The notes: a model not told the origin generated them from the sequence alone. A DNA stretch of 64,000 nucleotides from Marinobacterium zhoushanense (GCF_014641945.1 NZ_BMIJ01000001.1:62001-126000); one strand, 5' to 3'; shown: positions 1-8,842, counted from the stretch's first letter. Made by a program: numbers and translations.

Positions 1-119
1 TTATGGAATCCATTGATACTGCTAATTTCTGCTTATTGCACCGCAGCATGTGACAGCATCATCAACTCCGGCTAAGGTAGCTAGCCACAGGTTATATTTC
101 ACGCCATCAGGAAAGACCC

Positions 120-422
120 ATGTACCTAGCCATGAACCGTTTTCGTATCGCACCGGGCAAAGAGCAGGATTTCATCGAGATCTGGAAAAGCCGGGAAAGC
201 CATCTGGATGAGGTCCCCGGTTTCCAAAGCTTCAACTTGCTGCAGGGACCGACAACCGAGGAGTACACCCTGTTCGCCTCCCACAGTGTCTGGGAATCGG
301 AAGAGGCGTTTATCAACTGGACCAAGTCGGAAGCCTTTCGCAAGGCGCACGCCAATGCGCGCCCGGCCAAGGATATCTACCTCGGCCCGCCGCAGCTGGA
401 GTGTTTTAACAGCGTGATCTAA
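120..422 (+). CDS. IsdG/HmoB-like antibiotic biosynthesis monooxygenase (ABM) family protein
   Basis: A 100-residue protein with one ABM ferredoxin-like fold, the usual size for the IsdG/HmoB haem-degrading group. Asn6, Trp67 and His77 sit at the spacing of the Asn-Trp-His triad that IsdG-type enzymes use to bind and ruffle haem, so a role in haem oxidation or handling is plausible. ABM domains also occur in quinone and polyketide enzymes, so the substrate is unproven. It lies tail-to-tail with acoR (9 bp apart) and has no obvious operon partner. The ribosome binding site is weak (AGGAAAG a few bases upstream of the ATG). Confidence 0.85.
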   Translation: MYLAMNRFRIAPGKEQDFIEIWKSRESHLDEVPGFQSFNLLQGPTTEEYTLFASHSVWESEEAFINWTKSEAFRKAHANARPAKDIYLGPPQLECFNSVI

Positions 423-431
423 GTCACGATT

Positions 432-2372
432 TCAACCGAGGTCATATTTATTGATCTTGCGGTGCAGCGTAGAACGGCTGATACCGAGTCGTTTGGCGGC
501 GCGGGATACCACCCAGCGATTCGCCTCCAGCGCTTGTATCAGCTCACTACGTTCTCGCTCCTCAGCGGAGGAAAGCTGCGGTCTCGACAGCGACACCATC
601 CGCTCAGGCGGATATTCGGACGAGTCAACCAGCGGCGAGGCCAATAGTGCCGCCGGGGCGGCAAACACCTCCTCCGGTAGGTCCTCTGGTGCCACACTGT
701 CACCGTCACACATGCACAGCGCAAACTGCAGCACATTCTTTAACTGACGGATATTGCCCGGCCATGGGTACGAGCCGAGGATCTGCTGCACGTCGGGCGA
801 GAGTCTGACTGGCGACTCGCTAAGCTCCTGCAGGATCTTTTCGATCAATTCACTTCGGTCCGCCCGCTCTCTGAGCGCCGGCAGCTCGACCCGTACGCCG
901 CTGATACGGTAGTAGAGGTCCTCTCGGAAACCGCCTTGAGCAATCAATTGCTTCAAGTCGCGGTGGGTCGCGGTAATCACATGCAGGTCGATGGGGACCG
1001 GTTTGATCTCGCCCAGCGGGGTAATCTCGCCCTCGGCCAACACGCGCAGTAATCGCGCCTGCAGCACCAGTGGCATATCGCCGATCTCATCGAGAAATAG
1101 AGTACCGCCGTTACTGGCCTGGATCTTACCGACCTTGCCCCCTTTCAAAGCGCCGGTAAAGGTACCGGCACCGTAGCCAAACAGTTCACTTTCGATCAGG
1201 GATTCTGGAATCGCGGCACAGTTCAGGGTGACAAAGGGCTTATCTTTACGCTGGCTGGACTGATGAATTGCACGTGCCCACACCTCTTTACCTGTGCCGG
1301 TCTCTCCCTGCAGCAGGATGTTGATACCGCGGTTGATCACCCGCTGGCAGATCTCGGCATTGCGCGCCAATCGAGGATCATTACCGGACAGCGTTGTAAG
1401 AGGTGAATCGGACCTCCCCTGAAGCGGCTTATCGCTTACCGTCAGCCTGACCGTCGGCGTCATCGCAGCCGGTGTCACGGAATCGGAATAGGTCAACCAG
1501 ACCTCACGCGCTAACGGCAGGTTATCGGTCAATCGAAGAGGTGCTCGCAGTAGATCCTCAAGCGCCACACCGAACATATCCGGCAATGCCAGCCCAATCA
1601 TTTGGGCTCGCTCCCGTGCCCCGAGCTGCATCAACGCGGCCGAGGTGATGCCGATGATGACGCCACGGTCGTTGGTCGCGATCAACGCACTACTGTGGGC
1701 AGGGTCGCACTCTCGCGCCCAGACAAGAGTCAGCAGATGTGCCGAGCGGAAGGTGTAGCGGAACATGGCCGCTTCTATCTGGTCGGCACTGTCGCACACC
1801 AGGTTCTGCGCCAAGGCCTGTAGCTGCCTTTCACCCTGGGCGTAGGTCGAAATATCCAGCGCGCCGATCATCTCGCCATGAGGAGAAATGATTGGTGCCG
1901 TAGAGCAGCTGAAGCGCCTCAACTCGCGACCAAAATGCTCCTCGGCATATACCGTCAGCGCTTCCCGAGTCGCCAGGCAGGTACCCAAACCGTTGGTACC
2001 GACCAAATCTTCCGTCCATACGGTCCCAATACTCAGACCATTATCCGCCAGCTCCTGTCCACGCTGGGTGTCGATCAACTGCCGCAACACAACACCACGG
2101 GTGTTAGTCACCAATACGCAGTAGCCAGAGTTGTCGCCGATATGTCGCAGACGCTGGAAAACGGGCTCAGCTACATGAAGCAGGCTGTCCAGTTCATTCT
2201 GTTCACGCTTGACTTCACGGTCGGTCAGACGAGGCGGCAGCAGATCGCGGCCAGGTTCGAGATGGTAGCGCTCGATGCAACGCTCCCAGGACCCACGAAT
2301 CTGGGTGGGTATCTCGGCCTGGTCTCGCATCGACGGCAACAATATAGGTTGATCTTGATTGTAAGTGCCCAT
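432..2372 (-). CDS. acoR: Sigma-54-dependent activator, AcoR type (GAF - AAA+ - Fis HTH)
   Basis: A 646-residue enhancer-binding protein. The N-terminal sensory part (about 60-210) is GAF-like. The AAA+ domain carries Walker A GETGTGKE (356-363), a GTFTGA version of the sigma-54 contact loop (403-408) and Walker B GTLFLDEIGD (423-432). A Fis-type helix-turn-helix closes the protein (about 618-640). Known AcoR proteins activate acetoin dehydrogenase operons in response to acetoin. Here it is divergent from acoAB and faces an exact -24/-12 promoter and an inverted repeat, so control of that operon is very likely. Only a weak ribosome binding site precedes the chosen ATG; Met15 is an alternative start. 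Confidence 0.92.
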   Translation of the reverse strand: MGTYNQDQPILLPSMRDQAEIPTQIRGSWERCIERYHLEPGRDLLPPRLTDREVKREQNELDSLLHVAEPVFQRLRHIGDNSGYCVLVTNTRGVVLRQLIDTQRGQELADNGLSIGTVWTEDLVGTNGLGTCLATREALTVYAEEHFGRELRRFSCSTAPIISPHGEMIGALDISTYAQGERQLQALAQNLVCDSADQIEAAMFRYTFRSAHLLTLVWARECDPAHSSALIATNDRGVIIGITSAALMQLGARERAQMIGLALPDMFGVALEDLLRAPLRLTDNLPLAREVWLTYSDSVTPAAMTPTVRLTVSDKPLQGRSDSPLTTLSGNDPRLARNAEICQRVINRGINILLQGETGTGKEVWARAIHQSSQRKDKPFVTLNCAAIPESLIESELFGYGAGTFTGALKGGKVGKIQASNGGTLFLDEIGDMPLVLQARLLRVLAEGEITPLGEIKPVPIDLHVITATHRDLKQLIAQGGFREDLYYRISGVRVELPALRERADRSELIEKILQELSESPVRLSPDVQQILGSYPWPGNIRQLKNVLQFALCMCDGDSVAPEDLPEEVFAAPAALLASPLVDSSEYPPERMVSLSRPQLSSAEERERSELIQALEANRWVVSRAAKRLGISRSTLHRKINKYDLG

Positions 2373-2502
2373 AACAACCCGGGGTGAGGGCCCCTCTTTT
2401 ATAGTTATCCTTAAATCATAGAAGTTTATTTATTCACCTGTCTACCTGTTTCTAGCCCCCGAATAAATCGTCGCATCCGATAAGCCACCCTGTTTCATTC
2501 AC

Positions 2503-2521
2503 TTGCGACACTCTGTCGCAA
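2503..2521. promoter_or_regulatory. Candidate AcoR upstream activating sequence (perfect inverted repeat)
   Basis: TTGCGACA-CTC-TGTCGCAA is a perfect 8-bp inverted repeat with a 3-bp centre. It ends 50 bp upstream of the acoA sigma-54 promoter and lies in the acoR-acoA divergent region. Its ACACTCTGT core recurs in the inverted repeat at 8826-8842, in front of the window's second sigma-54 promoter. Binding by AcoR is inferred. Confidence 0.6.
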
Positions 2522-2570
2522 TAATTCGAAACAATCAAAATAAAACATTAAATATCAATAATTTAAAAAC

Positions 2571-2585
2571 TGGCACAGGCCTTGC
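2571..2585 (+). promoter_or_regulatory. Sigma-54 (-24/-12) promoter of the aco operon
   Basis: TGGCACAGGCCTTGC matches the RpoN consensus TGGCAC-N5-TTGC exactly. Transcription would start near 2597, about 70 bp before the acoA start codon. The divergent acoR product is a sigma-54 activator, which fits. Confidence 0.88.
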
Positions 2586-2665
2586 CATAGTTTAGTCAAA
2601 GGCGAGACGAGGATATTTCACGTCCCGCCATCCACCCCATCATAAGAATAAGGAGAGGTTTCACC

Positions 2666-3652
2666 ATGAAGCCGAGCCGGGATCAGAAAATCTGGATGTA
2701 TGAGCAGATGCACACCAGCCGTTATTTCGAGGAGTGTATCGAAAAGATCTATATGGAGGGCAAAACTCCCGCCTTTAATATGGCCAACGGCCCCATACCC
2801 GGAGAGATGCACCTGTCCAACGGCCAGGAACCTTGCGCCGTGGGCGTCTGCGCTCACCTCAACGCCGACGACATCGTCACATCCACCCACCGCCCGCACC
2901 ACGAAGCGATCGCCAAAGGCGTCGATCTGGACCGTATGGCCGCGGAGATCTTCGGCAAGAAAACCGGCCTCAGCGGCGGTCGCGGCGGCCATATGCATAT
3001 CTTCGATGCCAGGGTGAATTTCTCCTGCTCCGGCATCATCGCCCAGGGGATGGGACCGGCCGTCGGCGCCGCCCTGTCACGCAAGCTGCAGCGCAAGGAG
3101 GGGGTTGCGGTCGCCTTTCTTGGCGAAGGTGCCGCCAACCAGGGTGCCTTCCACGAAACCCTTAACCTGGCCGCGGTGTGGAAACTGCCGGTGATCTTCG
3201 TCATCGAGGACAACGCCTGGGGTATCTCCGTGGCCAAGAGCGCCTCTACCGCCATCGAGCGTAACGACAAGCGCGCAGCCGCCTATGGCATACCGGGTCA
3301 CTACGTTCCCGACAACGATCCGCTGGCTATCTTCGAGGTTGCCGGTGAAGCGATCGCACGCGCCCGCCGCGGCGAAGGCCCAACCCTGATCGAGATCGAA
3401 ACCTACCGTCTGGCCGGTCACTTCATGGGCGATGCCGAGGGCTATCGGCCGGAGGGTGAGAAGGAAGCGCTGTTTGCACGCGATCCGATACCGAAGCTAC
3501 GCCAGCACCTCTTTGATAACGAGGACTGGAGCGATGCGCAGGATCAGGAACTGGTTGCTCGCGCTCATGCTCGTGTCGACAAGGCGATTCAGTTCGCCCG
3601 TGACAGCGAATACCCGGCACCGGAAGAGGCGCTGGAGAAGGTGTTCATCTGA
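2666..3652 (+). CDS. acoA: Acetoin dehydrogenase / 2-oxoacid dehydrogenase E1 alpha subunit
   Basis: A 328-residue thiamine-diphosphate E1 alpha subunit, the normal length for AcoA/PdhA proteins. The ThDP/Mg motif is visible as LGEGAANQG followed about 20 residues later by EDNAWGIS. With AcoB it should form the heterotetrameric E1 that cleaves acetoin (or a related 2-oxo compound) and passes the acetyl group to the lipoyl carrier. A good Shine-Dalgarno (AAGGAGAGG) precedes the ATG. It is the first gene of the sigma-54-controlled operon. The acetoin assignment comes from AcoR linkage; sequence alone does not separate it from pyruvate E1. Confidence 0.9.
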   Translation: MKPSRDQKIWMYEQMHTSRYFEECIEKIYMEGKTPAFNMANGPIPGEMHLSNGQEPCAVGVCAHLNADDIVTSTHRPHHEAIAKGVDLDRMAAEIFGKKTGLSGGRGGHMHIFDARVNFSCSGIIAQGMGPAVGAALSRKLQRKEGVAVAFLGEGAANQGAFHETLNLAAVWKLPVIFVIEDNAWGISVAKSASTAIERNDKRAAAYGIPGHYVPDNDPLAIFEVAGEAIARARRGEGPTLIEIETYRLAGHFMGDAEGYRPEGEKEALFARDPIPKLRQHLFDNEDWSDAQDQELVARAHARVDKAIQFARDSEYPAPEEALEKVFI

Positions 3653-3712
3653 TATTCCCTGCCGGTTAGACAGGTTTACCGACCTTACTGAATAACAAGA
3701 AGGAGCAACACC

Positions 3713-4735
3713 ATGACCGTTGCCACGAAAGAGAGAAAACTGACCATCGCCCGCGCCATGGCGGAGGCGATTGCACAAGAGATGCGCGTCGATGAACGTG
3801 TGTTCGTGATGGGTGAAGATATCGGCCCCCTGGGCGGCGTGTTCGGCAACACCCGAGGCCTGCATGAGGAGTTCGGCAGTGAGCGCGTGCGCGATACCCC
3901 GATCTCGGAAACCGCGTTTATGGGTGCCGCCGTCGGCGCCGCCTCCGACGGTATGCGCCCTATCGTCGAGCTGATGTTCGTCGACTTTTTCGGCGTCTGC
4001 TTCGATGCCATCTACAACCTGATGGCCAAAAACACCTACTTCTCCGGCGGGGAGGTTCAGGTGCCAGTGGTGTTGATGACCTCCACCGGCGGCGGATACT
4101 CGGACGCCGGCCAGCACTCCCAGTGCCTGCACGCCACCTTTGCCCACCTGCCCGGCATGAAGGTGGTGGCGCCGTCCAACGCCTACGATGCCAAAGGCCT
4201 GATGACCGCCGCCATCCGCGACAACAACCCGGTCATTTTCATGTTCCACAAGGCTCTGCAGGGGATGGGCTGGCTTGGCACCGAGAAGGACGCCATCGTC
4301 CACGTACCGGAAGAGAGCTATGAGATTCCTATCGGCAAGGCCGCCGTGGTTCGCGAAGGCACCGATGTCACCATCGTTGGCATCACCTCCGGTGTACACC
4401 ATGGACTCAAGGCGGCTCGCCAGTTAGCCGAGCGCGGCATCAGCGCCGAGGTGTTAGACCTGCGCTCCCTGGTACCGCTGGACCGCTCCACTGTAATCGA
4501 ATCGGTACGCAAAACCGGTCGCCTGATCGTAGTGGACGAGGACTACCACAGCTACGGAGTCAGTGGAGAGATCATCTGCTCCGTCGTCGAACAGGGTGTA
4601 GCGCTCAAAGCCGCACCGCAACGGGTCGCCTACCCGGATATCCCGATCCCCTTCACCCGCCCCATGGAGCAGTGGGCACTGCCCAATGCCGACAAGATTG
4701 TTGCAGCCTTTGAAACGATGGAGAACAACGCATGA
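3713..4735 (+). CDS. acoB: Acetoin dehydrogenase / 2-oxoacid dehydrogenase E1 beta subunit
   Basis: A 340-residue E1 beta subunit with pyrimidine-binding and transketolase C-terminal domains. The MGEDIGPLGGVFG segment near residue 33 and the later VVDEDYHSYGVSGE segment are typical of the family. It follows acoA by 60 bp with its own AAGGAG site, and its stop overlaps the start of the lipoyl-domain gene (ATGA), so the subunits are translationally coupled. Together with AcoA it provides the ThDP active sites of the complex. Confidence 0.9.
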   Translation: MTVATKERKLTIARAMAEAIAQEMRVDERVFVMGEDIGPLGGVFGNTRGLHEEFGSERVRDTPISETAFMGAAVGAASDGMRPIVELMFVDFFGVCFDAIYNLMAKNTYFSGGEVQVPVVLMTSTGGGYSDAGQHSQCLHATFAHLPGMKVVAPSNAYDAKGLMTAAIRDNNPVIFMFHKALQGMGWLGTEKDAIVHVPEESYEIPIGKAAVVREGTDVTIVGITSGVHHGLKAARQLAERGISAEVLDLRSLVPLDRSTVIESVRKTGRLIVVDEDYHSYGVSGEIICSVVEQGVALKAAPQRVAYPDIPIPFTRPMEQWALPNADKIVAAFETMENNA

Positions 4736-4965
4736 GCACCGAAGTACGGGTACCGGAAAACCTCTGGGAAGAGGATAGCGAAGCCGTGATCACCAGTTGG
4801 CTGGCCAGCGACGGCGGCACCGTCTCCGAAGGCGAAATGATCGCCGAACTGATGGTGCAAAAGATCCAGTACGAGCTGCAGGCGCCGGCCAGTGGCACGC
4901 TGAAGATCGTCAAGGATATCGACGATGTGGTGGAAAAGGGCGAACTGGTCGCCACTATCGGTTGA
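4732..4965 (+). CDS. Free-standing lipoyl-domain carrier protein
   Basis: 77 residues consisting of a single biotinyl/lipoyl domain. The acceptor lysine is expected to be Lys44 (VQKIQ), in the hairpin turn after EGEMIAELM; the second half (PASGTLKIV, GELVATIG) is the normal lipoyl-domain end. In most aco and pdh operons this domain is the N-terminus of the E2 acyltransferase. Here it is a separate protein, overlapping acoB by 4 bp and followed 10 bp later by the lipoyl-less E2. It should carry the acyl group between E1 and E2, and the lipoate ligase two genes on is its likely modifier. Confidence 0.88.
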   Translation: MSTEVRVPENLWEEDSEAVITSWLASDGGTVSEGEMIAELMVQKIQYELQAPASGTLKIVKDIDDVVEKGELVATIG

Positions 4966-4975
4966 GGATTCTGTT

Positions 4976-5671
4976 ATGACCGCAAAACCCAACCTATCGC
5001 CGGGTCCGGGCAAGACCATCCCGCTACGCGGCATGCGCGGCATGATCGCCGACAATATGCGGCGTAGCCTGGATGAAGCCGCTCAGCTGACCCATCACGC
5101 CGAGTGCGATGCTACCGAGCTGTTTGCCACCAAGGAGCGACTGGCCAGCCAGGGGATCAAGGTCTCGATCGAAGACCTGATCGCCCAGGCGGTGGTCACC
5201 ACGCTGGCCAACTACCCGGACCTCAACGGCCGGGTCGAGGGCAAGGAGATCCGGCTCTACGACGAGGTTCATCTAAGCTACGCCATGGCGCTGCCCGGCA
5301 ATCTGCTGGCCGCCCCCACCCTGTTCAACGCCGGTGAGTTGTCGCTTATGGATCGCAGCAACGCCCGCCGTGAACTGGCCGAGCGTGCCAAAACCGGCAA
5401 GCTTACCGTACCCGAGATGACCGGCGGCACCTTTACGCTGAGCAACCTCGGCTTGTCACGCGTGCAGTTTTTTACCCCCATCGTCAATCTGCCGCAGATT
5501 GCCATACTGGGTATAGGGGAGACCCGCCTGCGCCCCTGGGTGATGCCGGACCACAGCATTGAGCCGCGACGCATCATGGGTCTTTCGTTGAGCTTCGATC
5601 ACCGCGCAGTTGACGGAGCCCCCGCCGCCGCCTTGCTGACCGAACTCTGCACGCTGATCGAGAAAGGGTGA
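4976..5671 (+). CDS. acoC: 2-oxoacid dehydrogenase E2 acyltransferase catalytic domain, without lipoyl domain
   Basis: From the ATG at 4976 the protein is 231 residues and consists almost only of the chloramphenicol-acetyltransferase-like E2 catalytic domain. The active-site motif FDHRAVDG is present (His209, Asp213). There is no lipoyl domain and no clear peripheral subunit-binding domain; only about 13 residues precede the IPLRGMRGMIADNM helix that opens the catalytic domain. It should transfer the acetyl group from the separate lipoyl carrier to CoA. How E1 and E3 dock onto such a core is not evident. Confidence 0.87.
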   Translation: MTAKPNLSPGPGKTIPLRGMRGMIADNMRRSLDEAAQLTHHAECDATELFATKERLASQGIKVSIEDLIAQAVVTTLANYPDLNGRVEGKEIRLYDEVHLSYAMALPGNLLAAPTLFNAGELSLMDRSNARRELAERAKTGKLTVPEMTGGTFTLSNLGLSRVQFFTPIVNLPQIAILGIGETRLRPWVMPDHSIEPRRIMGLSLSFDHRAVDGAPAAALLTELCTLIEKG

Positions 5672-5676
5672 GCCGT

Positions 5677-6429
5677 ATGAACGCACCTGCTGTCGACTTT
5701 ATCCATCCACTCGCCGGCCAATCAGCACAGGAGGTCTTGCCACCAGCGGAGGGACTGGCACGGGAGATGGCACTGCTCTCATCCGTCACGACAGGCGACA
5801 TTCGGTCCGGATTTCTGATCTGGCGCTGCAGCCGTTCGCTGGTCGTACCCCAGCGGCTGACCCGCCGACCGCAGTATGCCATGGCCGCCGGCCGCATGAT
5901 CCTGGATGGCTGGCCGGTGCAGGTGCGTGCCACCGGCGGCGACCTGACCCCGCAGTCACCGGGCCTGATCAATGTTGCCCTCGCGTTTCGCAGCAAGCGC
6001 CACAAGCAAGCGATCCGCGACAGCTACATGACCCTATGTCAGCCGCTGATCGACTATCTCGCCGACCAGGGTATAGCGGCGCACTGCTCGGCGGTGGACG
6101 GTGCGTTTTGCGACGGTGACTACAACCTGGTGGTAGGCGAACGCAAGCTGGCCGGTACCGCACAACGCTGGCGCCAGCTGGAGCCCGGAGTCTGCGACAA
6201 CGGCGACGAATTTGCCGTGCTTTGCCACGCCGTACTGCTCTGTGACGAACAGCTGGATTGGCTTTGGCAGGCGGGCAACAGCTTCTATCACCACTGTGGC
6301 ATAGAGCCGTTCATACAGGCGGAGCGTCATGTGTCGATGGCCGAATTGCTCCCGGCCCGTCAAGACCTGCTGCAGGAGACTATCGCACAACTGGAGATAC
6401 GCCTGACCAACTACATCCAAACCCTCTGA
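5677..6429 (+). CDS. Lipoate--protein ligase A family protein
   Basis: About 250 residues of the BPL/LPL fold. RATGGDLTPQ is the RxGGG-like lipoyl-AMP loop, and DGDYNLVVGERKLAGTAQR matches the N-L-V/I-x-G-x-K-L/I-x-G block with the catalytic lysine. It very probably attaches lipoate (or transfers octanoyl/lipoyl groups) to the lipoyl domain encoded two genes upstream. A GTG at 5668 overlapping the previous stop is possible, but the ATG at 5677 has the better-placed AGGGTGAG site. A ligase inside the operon would let induction of the complex bring its own modification capacity. Confidence 0.85.
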   Translation: MNAPAVDFIHPLAGQSAQEVLPPAEGLAREMALLSSVTTGDIRSGFLIWRCSRSLVVPQRLTRRPQYAMAAGRMILDGWPVQVRATGGDLTPQSPGLINVALAFRSKRHKQAIRDSYMTLCQPLIDYLADQGIAAHCSAVDGAFCDGDYNLVVGERKLAGTAQRWRQLEPGVCDNGDEFAVLCHAVLLCDEQLDWLWQAGNSFYHHCGIEPFIQAERHVSMAELLPARQDLLQETIAQLEIRLTNYIQTL

Positions 6430-6502
6430 TATGCGCCCCTTAACGGGCCCGCATGCCGGAAAATTTCCGCGACATCCAATAACAAGTAGAAATGGAGTCA
6501 AC

Positions 6503-7042
6503 ATGAAAAAAGATAAGAGAGACGATCAATCACCCGATCTGACCCGTCGGCGCTTCCTGACCCATTCTGGCACCGCCGTGGTCGGTCTCGGCATGCTGAG
6601 CAGCGGCCTGCTCTCCGCCAAAACCTGGGCCGCAGCCGCCGTCGGTGAGCACGCCAGCGCGACGCTGATGCGCATGGCGCGGGATATCTACCCTCACGAC
6701 ACCCTGGAAGACAAATACTACGCCGCGGTGTTGACCCCGCTGGCCGAGAAGGCCAACGGCGACGCTGAGTTGAAAAAGCTACTGAGCGAAGGCGTCAAGG
6801 AACTGGATAACCGCTGCGACAAGCTGTTCGCCCGCCCCTATCTTGAGCTCGAAAACGAACCCGATCGCGTGTTCGTGCTGCGCGCTATGGAGGACGGGGC
6901 CTTCTTCCAGCGCATCAAGGGCGACCTGATGATGGGGATCTACAACAACCCCGAACTCTGGCCCCGCTTCGGCTACGGCGGTTCCGCCTGGGAGCATGGC
7001 GGCTACATCAACCGCGGTTACGACAAGATCGACTGGCTTTGA
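6503..7042 (+). CDS. Tat-exported gluconate 2-dehydrogenase subunit 3-like protein
   Basis: 179 residues beginning with a twin-arginine signal (TRRRFL at about 14-19, then a hydrophobic stretch ending AKTWAAA). The mature part resembles the small subunit 3 of gluconate 2-dehydrogenase-type flavoprotein complexes, which is exported with the FAD subunit. It starts 73 bp after the lipoate ligase and is followed 16 bp later by a GMC oxidoreductase, as in other two-component GMC dehydrogenases. The GMC partner has no signal of its own, so co-export (hitch-hiking) is likely. The ATG at 6503 was preferred over an upstream in-frame start because of the Tat signal. Confidence 0.83.
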   Translation: MKKDKRDDQSPDLTRRRFLTHSGTAVVGLGMLSSGLLSAKTWAAAAVGEHASATLMRMARDIYPHDTLEDKYYAAVLTPLAEKANGDAELKKLLSEGVKELDNRCDKLFARPYLELENEPDRVFVLRAMEDGAFFQRIKGDLMMGIYNNPELWPRFGYGGSAWEHGGYINRGYDKIDWL

Positions 7043-7058
7043 GAGGGAGTGAACAATA

Positions 7059-8639
7059 ATGACAACAAAATTTGATCTCAACGATGACAGCCTGGTCGTG
7101 ATCGTCGGCTCCGGCGCAGGCGGTGGCACCCTGGCCAACGAACTGGCACAGAAAGGTATCAAGTCCGTGGTACTGGAAGCGGGCAAACGCTTCAAGATGG
7201 AGGATATCGAGAACGACGAATGGAAGATGTTCGGCAAGATCTCCTGGCTGGACAAGCGTTATGTCGAGGGCCCGGCTCGTATTGCCAAGGACTTCCCCAA
7301 CCTGCCGGCCTGGATCGTCAAGGGCGTCGGCGGTGCCACGCTGCACTGGGCCGGCGTTGCCATGCGCTTCCAGGAACATGAATTCCGCATGCGTACTGAA
7401 AACGGCACCATCCCCGGCGCTAACGTGCTCGACTGGCCGGTGACGCTGAAGGAGATGGAGCCCTACTACTACAAGGCCGAGCAGAAGATGGGCGTGTGCG
7501 GTACCGAAGCCACCGGTATGCCGTTCCACGGCAAGAGCAGCCACTACAAGGTTGTCGAGGAGGGCGCTCGCCGCATCGGCGCCCGCTGCGAACAGGCCAC
7601 CCTGGCGATCAACACCGAAGTACGGGACGGCCGCCCCTCCTGCCAGGTAAACGGCTTCTGCATGCAGGGGTGCCGTATCGGCGCCAAGTGGTCCACCATG
7701 TACACCGAGATTCCGAAGGCGGAAGCCACCGGCAACGTGGAGGTGCGCCCGCAATCGATGGCGCTGCGTATCGAGCACGACAAGAACGGCAAGGTCACCG
7801 GCGTACTCTACGCCGACAAGGATGGTAATCATCTGTTTCAGAAGGCGCGCCTGGTAGCCGTCGCCGCCAACTCCATCGAGTCCCCCCGGCTGCTGCTGAA
7901 CTCCGCGTCCGCCATGTTCCCCGACGGCCTGGCCAACGGCTCCGGTCAGGTGGGCCAGAACTACATGACCCACACTACTGCGGGTGTGTACGGGGAGTTT
8001 GAGAAGCCGATCCATATGTACAAAAGCACGGTGGTGCCCGGCATCGTCCACGAGTGGAAAGACAACGACCCTAACCGAGGCCACTACGCCGGATACGAGC
8101 TGGAGGTACTCCACCTCGGTCTGCCGTTCATGTCCGCCTTCCTCAATCCGGGCAAATCCGGCTGGGGTCGCGAACTGGCTGAATCACTGGAGAACTACGA
8201 CAAGATGGCCGGGTTCTGGATCTGCGGTGAGGATATGCCGGTAGAGTCCAACAACATCACCCTGCACCCCACCGAGAAGGACCAGTACGGCCTGCCAGTG
8301 CCGGTGGTGTACAAGACCGACCATATCAACGATACCCGCATGCGCAATCACGCCTATGACAAGGCTACGGAGCTGCTGGAAGCGGTCGGCGCCAAGAAGG
8401 TGAACTACCTGCCCCCCTACCCGGCCAGCCACAACATGGGCACCAACCGCATGAGCGCCCATGCCCGTGACGGTGTGGTCAACAAGTGGGGCCAGAGCCA
8501 CGAGATCAAGAACCTGTTCGTCTCCGATGGCAGCCAGTTCACCACCAGCGGTACCGAGAACCCGACCCTGACCATCGTCGCGCTGGCGATCCGTCAGGCG
8601 GACTATATCGCCGACCAGATGAAACGCAACGCGATCTAA
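7059..8639 (+). CDS. GMC-family FAD-dependent oxidoreductase (dehydrogenase large subunit)
   Basis: 526 residues. An N-terminal dinucleotide fold (VIVGSGAGGGTLANELA, then VLEAGKRF) binds FAD. The C-terminal GMC catalytic region includes SHNMGTNRM and the FAD-closing SGTENPTLT. It lacks a signal peptide and is paired with the Tat-exported small subunit just upstream. Relatives oxidise sugars, polyols or alcohols and pass electrons to a cytochrome c subunit, but no cytochrome gene is present here. Its place in an acetoin operon suggests an alcohol feeding acetoin metabolism, such as 2,3-butanediol; that is inference. A clear terminator follows. Confidence 0.85.
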   Translation: MTTKFDLNDDSLVVIVGSGAGGGTLANELAQKGIKSVVLEAGKRFKMEDIENDEWKMFGKISWLDKRYVEGPARIAKDFPNLPAWIVKGVGGATLHWAGVAMRFQEHEFRMRTENGTIPGANVLDWPVTLKEMEPYYYKAEQKMGVCGTEATGMPFHGKSSHYKVVEEGARRIGARCEQATLAINTEVRDGRPSCQVNGFCMQGCRIGAKWSTMYTEIPKAEATGNVEVRPQSMALRIEHDKNGKVTGVLYADKDGNHLFQKARLVAVAANSIESPRLLLNSASAMFPDGLANGSGQVGQNYMTHTTAGVYGEFEKPIHMYKSTVVPGIVHEWKDNDPNRGHYAGYELEVLHLGLPFMSAFLNPGKSGWGRELAESLENYDKMAGFWICGEDMPVESNNITLHPTEKDQYGLPVPVVYKTDHINDTRMRNHAYDKATELLEAVGAKKVNYLPPYPASHNMGTNRMSAHARDGVVNKWGQSHEIKNLFVSDGSQFTTSGTENPTLTIVALAIRQADYIADQMKRNAI

Positions 8640-8716
8640 TCGTTATACCTGCATGATTCGCGGATAGCTGTTCAGCGATCCGCACCAATCCCCAGGCCTG
8701 AATGGCACCTGATGTT

Positions 8717-8745
8717 GGGCGCGTAGTTTCTACGCGCCCCTTTTT
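8717..8745 (+). terminator. Rho-independent terminator of the aco operon
   Basis: A 10-bp perfect stem GGGCGCGTAG / CTACGCGCCC with a TTT loop is followed by CTTTTT. It lies about 80 bp after the GMC oxidoreductase stop codon and should end the aco transcript before the next sigma-54 promoter. Confidence 0.92.
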
Positions 8746-8825
8746 CGTTTAATAGCCTCTTAAAACTGGGACTTAAACGGGAGGGCAAAAAGGTCTTTCA
8801 CACTGACGCAGAGAGACAGACTGTA

Positions 8826-8842
8826 TGACACACTCTGTATCA
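8826..8842. promoter_or_regulatory. Candidate AcoR upstream activating sequence, second copy
   Basis: TGACACA-CTC-TGTATCA is an inverted repeat (6 of 7 arm positions pair) with the same ACACTCTGT core and CTC centre as the perfect repeat upstream of acoA. It ends about 100 bp before the sigma-54 promoter at 8942. A related half-site, TGACACA, follows at 8844. Confidence 0.5.

Noticed and set aside
1..119. Gene or promoter at the left edge
   Set aside because: Only a short GGCTA...TAGCC inverted pair and a weak ribosome binding site are visible.
7008..8114. 368-residue open frame antisense to the GMC oxidoreductase
   Set aside because: The plus strand holds clear FAD and GMC motifs throughout; the antisense product shows only low-complexity shadow composition.
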